A stretch of DNA of 64,000 nt from positions 17,311,701-17,375,700 of the forward strand of contig NC_092662.1 in the NCBI RefSeq assembly GCF_032118995.1, given 5' to 3'. Numbering within the stretch: position 1 is the stretch's first letter; each line of letters begins with the position of its first letter. This stretch comes from Asterias amurensis. Its lineage: Eukaryota; Echinodermata; Asteroidea; Forcipulatida; Asteriidae. Under the pieces are notes generated by a model, which was not told where the DNA came from, made no database searches, and was given only the letters and a program-made list of their open reading frames with translations. Below, piece after piece: positions 37,101-50,500 of the stretch. The position numbers and the translations under genes are program-made.

Positions 37101-40100
37101 CTCCCTTAACAGTTAAGCTGCTAGTTAAAACACTCGAGGACCAGTTAAAGATTTCTTCAAGTGTTCAGTGTTGAACAACTACATCCCTATTTAATATGAA
37201 ATACGGACCATTGCAAAAAGCTGACAGACTTGGCAGTTACACAACAAGCTAGATGTTCCTGCTGGTTAGTCACTGAAAACGTTCAAGAGCAAACTCTGTA
37301 AACACAGCAGGAAAAATTATTTTCAAGACGATTTCCACTTTCGACAAATGGTACCAAAGCTAGACCTCTTTTCTAAAATCGGTATTGATAATTGCTTCGA
37401 AATGACCCACAGTATACCACCACATCTCTAAAGTTCTGGTGAAAAGGAAGATGTTAAAGCTCTTCTACTTGTGTTTTTTAAGGAGGGCATCTTTCTTTAC
37501 CTGTTTTTCAAATTCTACTCCTTGCTGGACCTCCCTAGGGTAGCCATCAATAAGGAACCCAGTTGAAGTCTCTGCTTTGGCTAACATGTTCTCCTTCAGC
37601 AACTCAAGAACAGTCTCCTGAGATGATAAACAAATAAGGATACAAAAAGATGGATCAATAATTATTAGCGTCCAGCATCAAGAGTCGTAGAACTCGTCAG
37701 ACTGGCTGAAACTGAGAAGAGTGGAGCCACATCGTCAAGAATGCAGGGTTGCACCAACGGCCACAGACTATGGGACATGATGATTAAAAACAACCTTATT
37801 TATTAACGTACAGAAACAATCCAGCCCTTAAACTTTGTCTCAGGAAAAGGAAATGTCTTAAAGAATTTGATGTCAAATTTGAATTTGTTTACACAAGGAT
37901 ATCAATATTGAGCTACTTCAAAATTTATTGTTGGGTTACCTGTGGAACGAGGTCCCCATTTTCCATGATGGCTGTTAGCTTCTGACCTCTCTCCGACCCT
38001 GATTTGACCTCTGCTCTCAAAAGGTCACCAGATGACAAATGCGTAAAGCCGTAGGTTGCGACAAGTTTTTCACACTGTGTACCTTTGCCTGAGCCTGGTC
38101 CGCCGACAACAAAAATGATCTTGCACTGTTTGAGCTTGTCAGCTACAAATACAAAATAAACAAAATATTGTCTAGTTGATAATCTCACAGAATCACAATA
38201 TGTTTACAAAAGTTTAAACCTTGTTGACTATAAAAATGAAATCATTCAAAATGAGGTACACCTAGTTAACAAAAAAGCATATTAAAAAAAATCAACTAAT
38301 ATTAAAAATTATAGTTCCTTTTCACCTGCAGTGTTGTTGAGTTGCACATTTTCTGCCGATTCTTTTTCTGGTTCAGCTGCATCTGAAACAAAAATTAACT
38401 TAGAATAGTGTCTTCAAAACAAACAACTTAGGAGCAGAAAATACTGCTTATTGAATTGGGCACCAGTAACTACAATATAATATAAGCTTTATGGATTTTT
38501 GGCTGGTAACCAGTTTATCTTGCTTATCTTAGCAAGTTATGTGTCATCGGCTGGAGTGGAGATTATACATATATTATAGAATATAATTCTTGATTTTAAG
38601 CAAGAATATGGGAATCATTACCTGCTGTTTCATCGGTTACTGGGACTCCCTTGTCACCCAAAACTTCAGATTCATCTTTGGTCACTGCCTCTTCAACAAC
38701 TGCAACAAGAAAGTCAAACACCACTAAACTTTTATCATTCACTACAAAAACTGTAAAATTGCCTTGAACTTTTTACCCTCTAAGCTACGGACAAAGTTTC
38801 ACTCAAACCTAAAAAACAAAAAAGCTTATGGATCTTCCCCCTTCCACAGAAGAGTTTGTGTGGGTAAGGGATGAGTCTTGAGGGTGAAATAAGCTTAAAA
38901 CATTTAATAGGATACAAGAATGATTGTTAACATACCAGCTGGTTGGTCTAGTTCCAAATCTCGTCCTTTATCTCCACATACTTCTGCTTCCTCTTTCATG
39001 ACTGGTTCTTCAACAACTGCAACCAAACGTGACATTTTCCTTTGAATTAAACTAGAAAACTATCAAGACAACTGTCCCCCCCCCCACACCGACCTCTCCT
39101 TCTGGTTTTCTTTTCTTTTCTTCCCAGAGCTTTGCATTATTTGGTCAAAGGCACCCTATAGGCCTAAATGTTGTGTTTATTGTTATTATCATTGAGAAGT
39201 TTTTACTAAATATTTCAATATTCATTTGCATTTCAAGCACTTTACCAAGGTGAAGCAACTTACATCATGTCACTTGTGTGATTAAATGCCCCCTTAACAA
39301 AACCAGGCACACAAGGTAGCTGCACTACCCGTTCATAAGGTGTAATTCTATTCTATACCTTCTGGTTTAACTTCTTCATCCTCCTTTGTGGCTGGTTGAT
39401 CTTGGGAATCTACGTCTTCCTTTGGTGGTTCCTCTGTCTTGGCTTCTGAAACAAAACAATAAAGGAAAGCAATTTTATTTTCATGTTTAATTTTTTGATT
39501 TGTTGAAATTGATTTTTATGAGCTAAATTCAACATTGGTTCTCATGTGAGGTTTGTGGTAGCACCGTGTGTAAATCTTTTTGGAGTAGTGTTTGTTCTGA
39601 AAAGAACCAGTGGTTGGTTTACACTTCAATGTTTTGATCAGTGTGCTCTGATTGTCTTAGGAGAATGCTGCCGTCGATTTCACAAAGAGTTAGAACTCGT
39701 CTTATATCGAGTTAGGACGAGTAACTCATCCTAACTTAGGATTAATCTTAAACCGCATGCTACAGTGCAGGGTTGGGACTCGTCCTAAGTCCTAAGATTA
39801 GTCTTAAGTTAGGAAGAGTTTTGTGAAATCGACGGCTGGAGACTCTGGTGCTGGATGCTGCTTAAGCACTGACTTGGAGATTAACTGGTAGTTGGGCTCG
39901 GCTTAAAATAGATTAACACATGGTGCCACCGCAAACCTTACCTAATTATACTTCGACCATTCATGTTTACAACTATTGATTACAATTACTTATTATCTTT
40001 ACCTTCTTCAGCCTTGTTCTGTTCATCCATCATCGCCAACGCCTCAGCACCAAGCGCTTCTTTCTGTAGATGAGAAGAAAGTTGGGATATGGAGTGAAGG

Positions 40101-43100
40101 TAAGAAGAAACTAGGTTTCTTAAGAGTTGTAGCATTTCTGAGCACTGACAAATATCACTTTGCAGAAACAGGTTACATTGTTGAGCCCCACCTATTTTTT
40201 GCTTAGCCAAGAAATTTGCTAAGCAGTCTTTTCTGCTTAACAGCTTTATAAAAATCATCAGATGCAACAACTACTTCATTATGAACAAACTACTCATCAA
40301 ACTATCTAGGATGTCGTACATAAACATTAACTGTTAGACACTTATAATTTCATTTTAAAGAAGACTTCAGTTGCTTTACCTCTGCTTCTGTCTTATCCAC
40401 AATGCTTGGCTCAGTATTTACGTCTGTCTGGATTGGTGGGAGTGGGCTTACTGATTTACCAATTATTCCAAGTTCAACACCTGGTGGAGAAAAACATTAA
40501 AAAGTTAGACCAAAAGTTAAGACTTAAAAAGCTTGTGTTTGGGAAGGACAATAAAGATAAGAAATTTGCGTTGACACTATGTAAGATCTCTTTAGAGTGA
40601 TCGGTGGTTATGAGAAAAACCGATGAACTCATTGTTTCAGACAGTATACTCGTCCGGAGACTGTTGGCTTCCAACAAGGTCTATGGCTTATAAAGGAGAG
40701 AGTGGGGTATAGGCCATAGGTTCCATCGGTTCTTCTCAAAACCAGCGATCACTCTAAAGAGATCTAACTGGATGGTGTCATCGTAATTTGTTTATCTTTA
40801 TTGTCCTTCCCAAATACAAACCTTTATTTAACAAAGAGTTTGTAGCATGTAGGAAAGTCATAACTGTATTTGGGAAACTTTAGAGGGATTTTTTTTTTTT
40901 ACGGGGTAATCAATAACTTACTGTCTTTTGCAGCTTCAGGGTGTGGTGTGAAGAAACGTGAATCAATTAGTTTAGAGATGTCGTAGAAAACTTCATCAAC
41001 ATCACGATCACAGTTGACCTTGAGAAAAAATAAGACAATGTTTTACCTTACGATGTTATGATGAATTGTTGAAGGGGGGGAACTTACTTTTGTTGATGTG
41101 TTTACATCCAATAAAATTTGATAATAAACAAATCAGAGCATTAAAAACTCTGCAAACAATTTACTCTTTTCAGTGTCAAGGTCTGCTGGCCTAGGTAAAT
41201 CTATTTATTTACTCAAAAGTGTAATAAATATTACATAAATGACCAATAAGATACATGTTATCACCTGAGCTGGGGGCATTATCATTTAAGAAATACTATT
41301 CACTTTGGGATGACTTAGGGCAACACCAATCAGCAAGAAAGAACAATTTTTGTCTGCAGAATTTTTAAAAAAGAAAAAAAAAAAAAAAAAAAAAAAAAAC
41401 AACGCTGGGCATTTTATGTTCAAAACGAAAATTAACAGTGGGCAGTGATTTAGTAAAAAATCAAAATGTTAAGGTCCTACCGTTTCTAAAAGTCCCTTGT
41501 TCTCAAAGTGTTGAGCAACTGACGTTGCACCTTCCTTGAAATTGGACAACCTGTTAGAGATAGCAGCATCTGTGTCGTCAGCTCGGTCACTTTCTTTCAT
41601 CCGTTTCTCAAGACGGTTCTTTAGTCTCATCTCATCACACATCAAGAACAAGGCAACATCTGCCGAACCAAACTATCAACAAAATTTGCAAAATAAAGAA
41701 TATTGAAACAAACATACATGGTTTAAGCTGGGATTTGGTTAAAGGATGTCCAAATTTGCTGATTTTTTTTAAAGCAAATTGTGAGAAAGGGTCTTAGAAA
41801 AAAGTGCACCAAAACAAATCCTCCTGTACCCTGATGTACATGTATGATTGATGTGTAACCAAACCACAGTGGTGCCAAACCATGAATGTTTGACTTGAGA
41901 CGAGGCAAACAACTTAAAGTTTCAATCTGTGGTTGTTGAGTTATCAGATAGGTTCAAGGTTAAATTTGAGTCAGGGCTCAAAATTTGTGGATACAATTCA
42001 GAGGACTGAAAGGGCTGGTGACCCATAGTCTAGAAATGTATTACAAGACTGGAATAAAAAATAAACACTTTAACATTTAATTTTTTTTATTAGAGATACT
42101 ACAAAGTGAGGTATTTCTGTTCAATTGAAAAACCATGAGACCGACATGTACAGTTGTGAGTCTACTTGCTAAACACTAAAATCACTAGCCTCAGGCCAAA
42201 TTTCATAGAGCTGCTAAGCACAAAAAATTGCTTAGCTGCTAAATTTCTTCCATGGTAAAACAGGATTACCAACCAAACTTCCATGTGACTTTCAGGATAA
42301 CCCCTAACAACAGCTGAATACCAGTAACAAGCAATACGCAACAAATGGAAATTTGGTTGGTAATCTTGTTTTTATCAAGGTAGAAATTTCATGCTAAGCA
42401 AACTTTTGTGCTTAGGAGCTCTATGAAATTGAGCCCTGTTGTGCAGTGTTAATTTCTAGCTCTATTGACGATGTAGGGATAAAGTCAGACTTACTTGTTT
42501 CTCAAATGCTTGCACTTGTTCCACACTCCGGGGGAACCCCTCTATGATAAATCCCAGGATGTCTGGATGCTTGGCTGCTTTACTGTCGATCTTTTTCTGC
42601 ACCAAGTCAAGCGCCGTTTCCTAGAATTAAAAAGTAATATTAATAACAAAGACATTTGTAAAGCGCCTAATGCAAAAGCCTCTAAGCGCATAAAGAGACC
42701 AGTCAAATATACAATGAGTGAAAGATACAATAACAAATAAGCAGAATACGAATAAGCAACTTCAAACAAATGAGTTTTTAAAAGAGACTTACAACAGTGT
42801 AAAGAACTATTCTGGCGAATATGCACAGGAAGACTATTCCAAAGAAATAGGGCGTCGAAAGAAAATGATCCGCAATACCTTTGTTCGACTTGATATTCCA
42901 AATAAATTGTCTGCACAAGAAATCAAATTTACGAAAGTATGAATGTCTTACATTGGGAATAAGCTGCCCACTGGACACAACATCAGCCAGCATCTTCCAC
43001 TTATCATCTTGGGGGTACTTCCTAAACTTGCGTCGCAGTAAGTTACCAACAGAAATGTGTAGGTATCCCTTATACCTGTCGGCCAGTCTGTGACAGTGCT

Positions 43101-45277
43101 CCCTCTTACTGCTACCTGGGCCACCTGTCAGGTCAATTACATTCCAAATAATTAGTAGTGACAAATGATATATAGAAAGTTTGTAATAATACTACTACTA
43201 ATAATAGTGGCTTCTTATATACAATGCATTCTGTCACTCAGTAACACTCAAGGCGCTTTATCAACATCATACAGTATTTTCCTGCAAGATAGGGGGACTA
43301 CGTTTATTATGCACTCTTGAGTCTGATTGGTTGAAAACTAGTCACATGGGGTGCATTAACATGTGAAATAAAATCCAGCTCTGTGAACTTTTTATTAAAT
43401 GGCCCCTAAACAAGCATACTGCTTTGTAAAAGTTCTGTATGCACACTTAACATGATGTGCACTGAACTATCAAATAAACTGGGTTTGTTTTGTGCGCAGG
43501 CTTAAATAAACTCATGGCACACACAGAATTTGCCGTGGTGCCCTGTATTTTGCTGTGGTGTCTTTTGCAAGGTTTTAATACAAGTTAAAATTTTCCTAAC
43601 AGAAGTGCCCCTTACCGTGCCAGAGATAAATTGATTCAAGATGTTTTCATGTATTATAAATAAGTAGGTTGCAGAGTTTTTAGTAACCCACAGAGCAAGT
43701 TGACAAGTTGTGCGTACTAACCCATATCAGCGATATTTGTCAGTGCTTAGAATTTGCTCTTTTTTAAAACATTTTAAAACACTTACCAAGAACAAAGATG
43801 AACCTGATGTTAGGGAAAGGGAACTGTTTGACAGTGGTTACCGATGGTGACGTAGCAATTGGAGGCAGTGGACTGGAACGCTTCATTCCTAATGGTACCT
43901 CTGTAATAATAATGACAAGGGTTTAAATGAATTTGGCAGGATAAACCAATCAAAGAAAAAACAAACAATGAAAAATTGTCAAAATTATGTTTGTACTTCC
44001 TAGTAAAAAAAGAAAAAAAAAAAAAAAAAAGGCAAATTATTTGTGTTTGGAAACTCCTTCATTCCCCCTTTTGTTTGACTTAGAGTGAGGACACAACTTA
44101 TTATTAACTTAAATTGGAAATAAGGATGGTTTTTTTGACACCCACTTCTAAAAGTTTTTTCAGAAAAGTTTTTTTTCAGAAAAAAAGTTTGATGATTTAG
44201 ATAAAACATCAACTAGTGTTATCAATGCAATTTGATTTTGCTCCGTTTAGCTGCTGTTTATGCTTAAAAGCACATGATTTTTTTGTTTTTGTTAAATGGT
44301 GATAGTTTCTCGTTTATTAGGAAATCAAAGGCTTAAAGCATACCTGTAGTGAATGTAGGTTCACGTTCCAACGCTGGAGCAGCTGGGGTTGTATTAATGG
44401 GTGGCAAGGGAGCCTGACCTTTGACCTCATCAACAAATGTATTCCAGCGAACTCCATCACCTTGCTGTGTGCCTTTAATCTTGGTCAGGCATTCCAGCAT
44501 ATAATCCACATGGTCGCCTGGCTTATGGTACATCAATCCAGTCATAAGACTCTGAAATTAGAAGCATAATTTTATGGGTCAAAATTAGTGCCAAGTTTTA
44601 GGTTCCTTCCTCCTTGGTTTAGTGACTCCCTGATGAACAGACCTTAGTTTAAAAGAGTTATTAAAGTATGATTTCTTTATGAATCCTTCATGAGTTAATA
44701 ATAACTTTTCAATTGAAAATATGAAAATATTATGTTTTAAACAAAACAAAAATATAATGCAAAATACTAAATAGGTAAAGATTAATAGTATATAACAAGC
44801 GAAGGGACACAAAAACTTAAAGTACATAACATTTATACAACACTGTGCCGTTAATAACTTAAGTGAGAAGAACAAATGGCTATTTTATTTTAAAGTAGGC
44901 TTTATCACGGTTAAGTCAGCACTAAAAATGGGTGGCCTTCAAATGATCAAAAAATGACAATTTTATATTTTCTAAAGGATTTCATTATCAATCATTTAAT
45001 TTAATAATGCCTGATTTTCGGATCGTAATAAAACAAATATAAAGATAAACAAATTAATAAAATTGAAATTAACTCAATTCTAGCACAAATGCGGTTCACT
45101 GTTTATTGGAAGAAAACAAAACTGCATTTAATTAAATAGAAAAAAACCAACAAATATTGTTGTCCGGGAACTGGACACATGAAGTTATCCTTTCCCACCG
45201 TCCGACTGCCTTACCTCAAATAACTGCGGAATTTCCCGTTTTGACAAATACGTCTTGGTATCATCTCTGGATGCCAT
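34141..45277 (-). CDS. AK5: Triple-domain adenylate kinase, AK5-like, flagellar type (20 exons, 898 aa)
   Basis: Interconverts ATP + AMP and 2 ADP. Exons (high to low): 45277-45215, 44551-44344, 43900-43787, 43124-42952, 42620-42495, 41672-41481, 41018-40922, 40480-40380, 40063-40003, 39445-39359, 39016-38936, 38699-38622, 38382-38326, 38142-37940, 37617-37501, 36971-36780, 36042-35850, 35420-35143, 34847-34650, 34218-34141; phases agree throughout. The N-terminus [12 protein letters not shown] matches AK5. Domain 1 (about residues 122-330) has P-loop [10 protein letters not shown] and EGFPR. Domain 2 (480-660) has canonical [19 protein letters not shown] and lid SGRVDDN. Domain 3 (708-898) has [16 protein letters not shown] and SGRSDD. 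Vertebrate AK5 has two kinase domains; sea urchin sperm flagella are known to carry a three-domain form, which this matches. An acidic linker (about 330-479) separates domains 1 and 2. Only domain 2 has an intact P-loop. Confidence 0.93.
35533..35836. repeat. Diverged tandem repeat, about 3 units of 100 bp
   Basis: Three units share TATGCC(A/T)(G/A)CCTGCAA, then GTCAACCCTCCTACTGTC and ATATCATCCACTGTGGTTT. It lies in the intron before the P-loop exon of adenylate kinase domain 3. Confidence 0.6.
39670..39836. repeat. Foldback with GCCGTCGATTTCACAAA ends
   Basis: Left GCCGTCGATTTCACAAAGAG and right TTTTGTGAAATCGACGGC pair, with GAGTTAGGACGAGT-type inner pairing. In an adenylate kinase intron; a diverged relative lies at about 56187-56310. 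Confidence 0.7.
40520..40830. repeat. Long-armed foldback in an adenylate kinase intron
   Basis: Arms of about 100 bp (TTGGGAAGGACAATAAAGAT, then AGATCTCTTTAGAGTGATCG) are repeated in inverse order at 40730-40830. No coding capacity. It lies between exons 7 and 8. Confidence 0.65.
42193..42436. repeat. GGGCCC-type foldback element
   Basis: Ends AGGCCAAATTTCATAGAGC and GCTCTATGAAATTGAGCCC, in an adenylate kinase intron. Confidence 0.65.
42650..42916 (-). mobile_element. Non-LTR retrotransposon (LINE) 3' fragment
   Basis: On the minus strand the frame reads [20 protein letters not shown] then KTHLF, matching the motif at the end of many CR1/L2-type reverse transcriptases (apxlWNxLPxxIR, slxxFKxxLKxxLF). 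It is followed by a tail with AAGCGCCTAATGC-like sequence. Truncated at its 5' end, and stuck in the intron between adenylate kinase exons 4 and 5 in gene orientation. Confidence 0.65.
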
Positions 45278-46339
45278 GTTGAGATTCTTTTCCTCTTCGA
45301 TTTTGCTCTTAGTCGTTTTTTCAGGCCAGAACTCTGGCCCGTGATTTGTGATTTTAAGAGCAGGTGTTTCGGTGACTTTTGATTGTTATTGTGTGCAGTC
45401 GTCATGTACGTAGTTAGGCAAACATCAGTCAAAGCCGACTTATATCGCTGGCTCCCTGTGCCGCTTACACGCGTTCAAGTATCACAAGTGGCACTCAAAC
45501 AACCAGCGAAAAGTCAGACTGCTGAACAATTAGCTACGGTGTCCTGAAAGGTACATGCACCTGATTATTAACTGCACATTGCTTGTGCAGACTTCGTGAA
45601 ATGTGAACATCCACAAGTGAAATAAATGTAAGCCTGCATGGTGTGGACACAGGACACGGAGCCAAAGGCTCGCATGTTATGCAGTTTATTACGGATTTCG
45701 TGCATTGTTTCTTTTATTTTGGGGGTCGGCGGCGACTATCAGAGTCACAGAGACTAAACACTACAATGGCAGTTTAAATACAGCGGATTTATTTCAACTT
45801 TAACAAAAATATAAACACTTTTGACTGTCACTGTCACTATTATTCCTACTTATTTTCGACTAAACATATTGCAATATTTAATAGCCTTACATTAGCAAAG
45901 AAATCATAATCTTCCCGGGAGAAAAGTAAATGGCACTTTTAAACTTTTTAACATTCAAGGAACGTCTCAGTGAATCCAATTGTTAAGCATATTTTTATTG
46001 AGATTGCATGCACCATACAACCTTCCAACTTTTGATATAAGAAAGGGGCACATCTCTCAAAACGTAGTCTATCTGTTCTATTGAGTATAGTAGAAATGCC
46101 ACCGTCAAAATCGTTTAAAATTTACAATTAGGGCAGGGGCCGGTAGCATCTTGTTGCCTGCCAGGAAAAACCCTGGAATGTACAATATTTTTGTACACAA
46201 AGTCTACAAACAAATGTTGAACACTTTGGAATGGCACACAAAAAACAACTTAGGCCTATACGACGCGCGGCGAATTTTGCGCATGAATACTTTCTACATG
46301 TATATAACTAGCGGCCATTTTTGGAGGCAACATTTAATT

Positions 46340-46605
46340 GGAAGGCACTAAAAACTAACCTCTACAGCGGTTCGGAACTTTTCGTGTGCTCTCGGAACAT
46401 TCCGGCACGGTTCGCGACGATCCCCCACGCAGCAGGTTTGAGGAGTTGTTACATAAGAGTGCACTAACCACTAGGACCTGGTTGTTAATATTTTCATGTC
46501 TAAAAGATGCAAGCATATGCAAAATGACGTCATAAGGTCATTCTCGCTCGGGTATTCTCCGATGGGCCGAACCGCTGTGGAGTTTAGTATTTAGTGCCTT
46601 CCAAA
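46340..46605. repeat. Inverted repeat with TGGAAGGCACTAAA ends
   Basis: TGGAAGGCACTAAAAACTAA at the left pairs with its complement at 46568-46605, including AGCGGTTCGG/CCGAACCGCT. Probably another foldback element; the interior is unique-looking. Confidence 0.6.
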
Positions 46606-46713
46606 GGAATTGACTTTCCAAAAATGGCAGAAATGGCTGACGCACATTTTGTGGAGCATGCACTCCGCGTGTACAAGGGGCCAAAGGGTCCATGTACGCG
46701 CACAATAGACGTG

Positions 46714-46783
46714 GAATGAGGTGCATGCTGGTCTAGCTAGCTATCAAATTTGATCACTAGCTAGACCAGCATGCACCTCATTC
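46714..46783. repeat. 70 bp near-perfect palindrome
   Basis: Arms 46714-46740 and 46757-46783 (27 bp, containing GCATGCTGGTCTAGCTAG) are perfect complements. The 16 nt centre is itself partly palindromic (TCAAATTTGA). Confidence 0.8.
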
Positions 46784-47581
46784 GACAGTTTGCGCTTGCG
46801 CAATGATATTTGCGATACGGTCCAATCCAACTATGGACAAGCAAGTTCAAATGCATAGCAAGATCACATAAATATTTCAGACAAAATCAATAGTGATAAA
46901 CGCCCTTTCAAACTTTTTCAACACTGACAAACCATTGTTAAAAGCCAGTGCAATAACTGGTTGGCGGTTTGTGGCTTGAGCGTGAAAGCTATAATGCTTA
47001 TACATTAAAATTTACATTATTCTAAATTTGTGGCTCTGATTATTTGGTTTTATAGAAATATCGTCAAAATATATAGGGGGCTATTAGCTCAATTTTTATC
47101 TCGTTATTTATTTGCAAACCGCTATATATTTATGGCAAAACAATTATTCAAAGGCGTTGGGACTGGGAAGAAAAGGAAAAAATACTGCTACAAATACCCG
47201 TACAAAGTATTGTTACGCAATTCAGAGCACAAATAACCTGATATTTACATGCACCAAAAAAAACACCCACCGCACTAAACCTGAGTGTATCCTATTAACT
47301 CACAAGCAAGCTGCTGAAGCAAAACTCAATGGGGATGCTTTACAAAAATCCATAGGTTATGTAGCTCGGATATAAATGCCAAATAATATAGTCCCAGAGT
47401 TTGGGAGCGGATACAGAAAATAGCCCATCATTGCAGGAACAGTTATAGAAAGTTTGTTTTTAAATCGAAGATTGTAACACTGTACTGTGAGACAAGTTCC
47501 TTGAGATACGGTGGTGCGCAATTCATAGCTTCCCACAAGCAATACACATTTGGTTAAATTAAGATTGAAAAAAAAAAAGGT

Positions 47582-50500
47582 TTAAGAGGCAGTTTCTTCC
47601 TCCCCTTTGCTGTCCACCTGTTCCTCCAATTCACCAGGCCACTCCCGCCCGGGCCCCTCGTGTTCCTCTTCTGCTAAAGCAATCCATTTACGCCCAGGCC
47701 AGAGCATCACAACAAACATAACAAGGGCGCTGAAAGTAGCCACACCCAACGCAAGACCATTGTATGATAGTCTGTAGTAGTCTCTGTCGTATAGCAAGCA
47801 TGCTCCTACACCGTCGCAAGATTCCTGCCATACCACGCAGGATGAGTCTATCAAAGAGCCGAAAATCAACCCTGATGGTACGATTCCTGAAGAAGAAAAA
47901 AAAATACAAAGTTTAAAATCTCATTGTCCTGTGTGATAGAGGATAAAACGGGCGGCAAGCAGCATGTCAACCCTTAAGCGCCATATATTTTTATATCCCG
48001 ACAGGTTTGTGATTTCTTCGAATAAATCTTCACAGTCCTATTCAAGGCCTGTTTTATTTGTATGGAGCAATAAGTTCGGGCGATTCACTATAGCAACAAA
48101 GTACGCCTTGTCAAACCATGGTCAAACCTACCTATTATCTGCGTCAAGTACGCCAAGCACAACGCCACCAGTCGATTGGCTGAAGATGTTGATCTAGAAT
48201 GATTGGAAAAATTTATTTATCAACCATTATTTCTGAGCTGTAGTTGTGTTGATTTATTTGAATCATTCAACAGTTCATTTCCACTTTTAATTTATTCCAC
48301 CTAATGTCATCTGTAAGGGACAACCGAATCCAAACACGGATAGTGTTTAAACATTTATTTATTTATTTATTTATTTGTTTATTATTTTTTTTGGGGGGGT
48401 GCTTGGATATCATTATTTGATTTTTAAAATTTACCGAACAATGATTGTCAGTCGTAGGAGATCACTGAATGTAGCCAACACAAACACACAGATCAGCACA
48501 ATGAGGAATATAACCCCATTCCCACAGGGAGAGAAACAAGCGCCCTCTACAACTGAACTAGACATTTGAAGTTCGTCAGAGTCGTTAAAAGAGGCAGTCT
48601 CACATGCACAGTCAGTGAAACTTTTCTGTAAAGAAAGAAGTTTCCAACAAATTAAAGATTAATGTTATTTTTTTGGAGGGGGGGTTGGGTAAGGAGATGA
48701 ATAGAGATTAAAGAATGTTGGTACTCTTTCTAAACATGCACCTCAGAAGTTTCATCAATTTGTTAACTGGACACTTGTCTTGTAAATCAATCAACAAGAC
48801 TCTAAATTTGACGAATATTTCTGGACCAATTCTTGTACCTTTTGCTTCCACCTGCCTTAAAACATCAACAACTATTTTGAAAATAAAAAGATCCCTTGCA
48901 TTGACCGAAATCCTTGATGCAATAAAACATGCACGCGTGTACAAGCGGCGCACGACTCTCAGCCAATGGTAGCTCTTCAATGAAAGGGGTCAATTTGTTT
49001 CAAAAGCTTACGTTAACACTTGATTGAGCGCATCCAGCGTGGCATGCGGAGAAATAAGTTACTCCGACTTCGTTGCAAACGGGAGCGTAGACAGACAGAG
49101 AACAAGAACAGTTGACATTACATGGTGCTTGTAGGTCGACTGGACTCTGCTTGCTGTGTTAAAAAAAGGGGGGATCAAAGCAATAATGATAGATGTTAAA
49201 TTTGCATCGGGGATAAAGAATATTAATTTTGGTTTTTACCCATACACCGATGTGTGTTAGCACTGTATACTCAGTACTTTCCCGAGTCCTGTGAAAAAAT
49301 ATCACAGGCATGTTACTCGGGTGGGATTCGAACCCACGACCCTTGCAATTCTAGAGCAGTGTCTTACCAACTAGACTACCGAGGTTGCCTGGCAGCTAGA
49401 GGCAGTTCGAATAACCTGCCTGTGATATTTTTTCACAGGACTCGGGAAAGTACTGAGTATACAGTGGTAACACACATCGGTGTATGGGTAAAAACCAAAA
49501 TTAATATTCTTTATCCCCGATGCAAATTTAACATCTATTATATCGTTGCGGTACCCGCTGCCAAAACATAGGATTCGAACTGCCTCTAGCTGCCGGGCAA
49601 CCTCGGTAGTCTAGTTGGTAAGACACTGCTCTAGAATTGCAAGGGTCGTGGGTTCGAATCCCACCCGAGTAACATGCCTGTGATATTTTTTTCGCAGGAC
49701 TCAGGAAAGTACTGAGTATACAGTGCTAACACACATCGGTGTGTGGGTAAAAACCAAAATTAATAAAGCAATAATGGTCAAGACAAATTTAAAACTCAAA
49801 TGATGAAGTGCAAAAACTGTGTTTATACAAGATATGCAAAATTAAAACGTGGCTTTGCGAAGAAAAAAACGTTCAATTAAATGAAGCAAGTTTAGTTGTG
49901 GCAGATGTGCTGCGGAGGCCGGTATATGCACTCTTCTGTTGACGTTATGTTAACTGTTGGACTGCATTCGACCATTTCCATCCCAACTGCATTTTTGTGT
50001 TTGTTTGTTGCCATAATTTTTGAAGAGCTTTTAAATTGTTTCTTACCTTAATCCATCGTAGCTGGAGAAGACACCGGCAACATTGTCATTGTCGCATCCA
50101 ACAAACATGAGCAAGAAAAGACCAAACACACACCCAGTCAGGACGCCGCATGTAAGACGTATTATTGCCCTCAGTTTCAAGTTGAGTTTCTTCACTAGGA
50201 AACCAGCAAGCAGTTCACCCACAGCATAGGCAGGAGCCAGTAAAACACCTCAAGAAAATGTAAAGGTTCGTACATGTTTTATTATTTTGTATTTCTCGTC
50301 GTAAACTCTTTCTTTTTAATTTGAGACTTTTGAACGCCAGGTGGCAGCAGACTTACCAGGTTAACTTCCAGTTCTGAACGTGCGCATATTATCGAGAACA
50401 ATGGACGTCTACATGTTGCCACCTAGCGTCCCAAAAGTCTCACAGAGTGTGGCAAGATGCCTTGGATATTGACTATACTAATAACATGAGCAAGAACAAG

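Larger units (their letters stand above)
45278..47581. other. Intergenic: adenylate kinase upstream region and transporter 3' side
   Basis: No exon recognised. Holds an inverted repeat (46340-46376 against 46568-46605) and a 70 bp palindrome (46714-46783). A minus-strand AATAAA at 47107-47112 could end the transporter mRNA. Confidence 0.45.

Noticed and set aside
49312..49673. Functional tRNA genes
   Set aside because: A and B boxes and T arm are good, but the units lie inside larger repeated blocks with the same tails as the diverged copy near 19939, and I could not fit a clean full cloverleaf.
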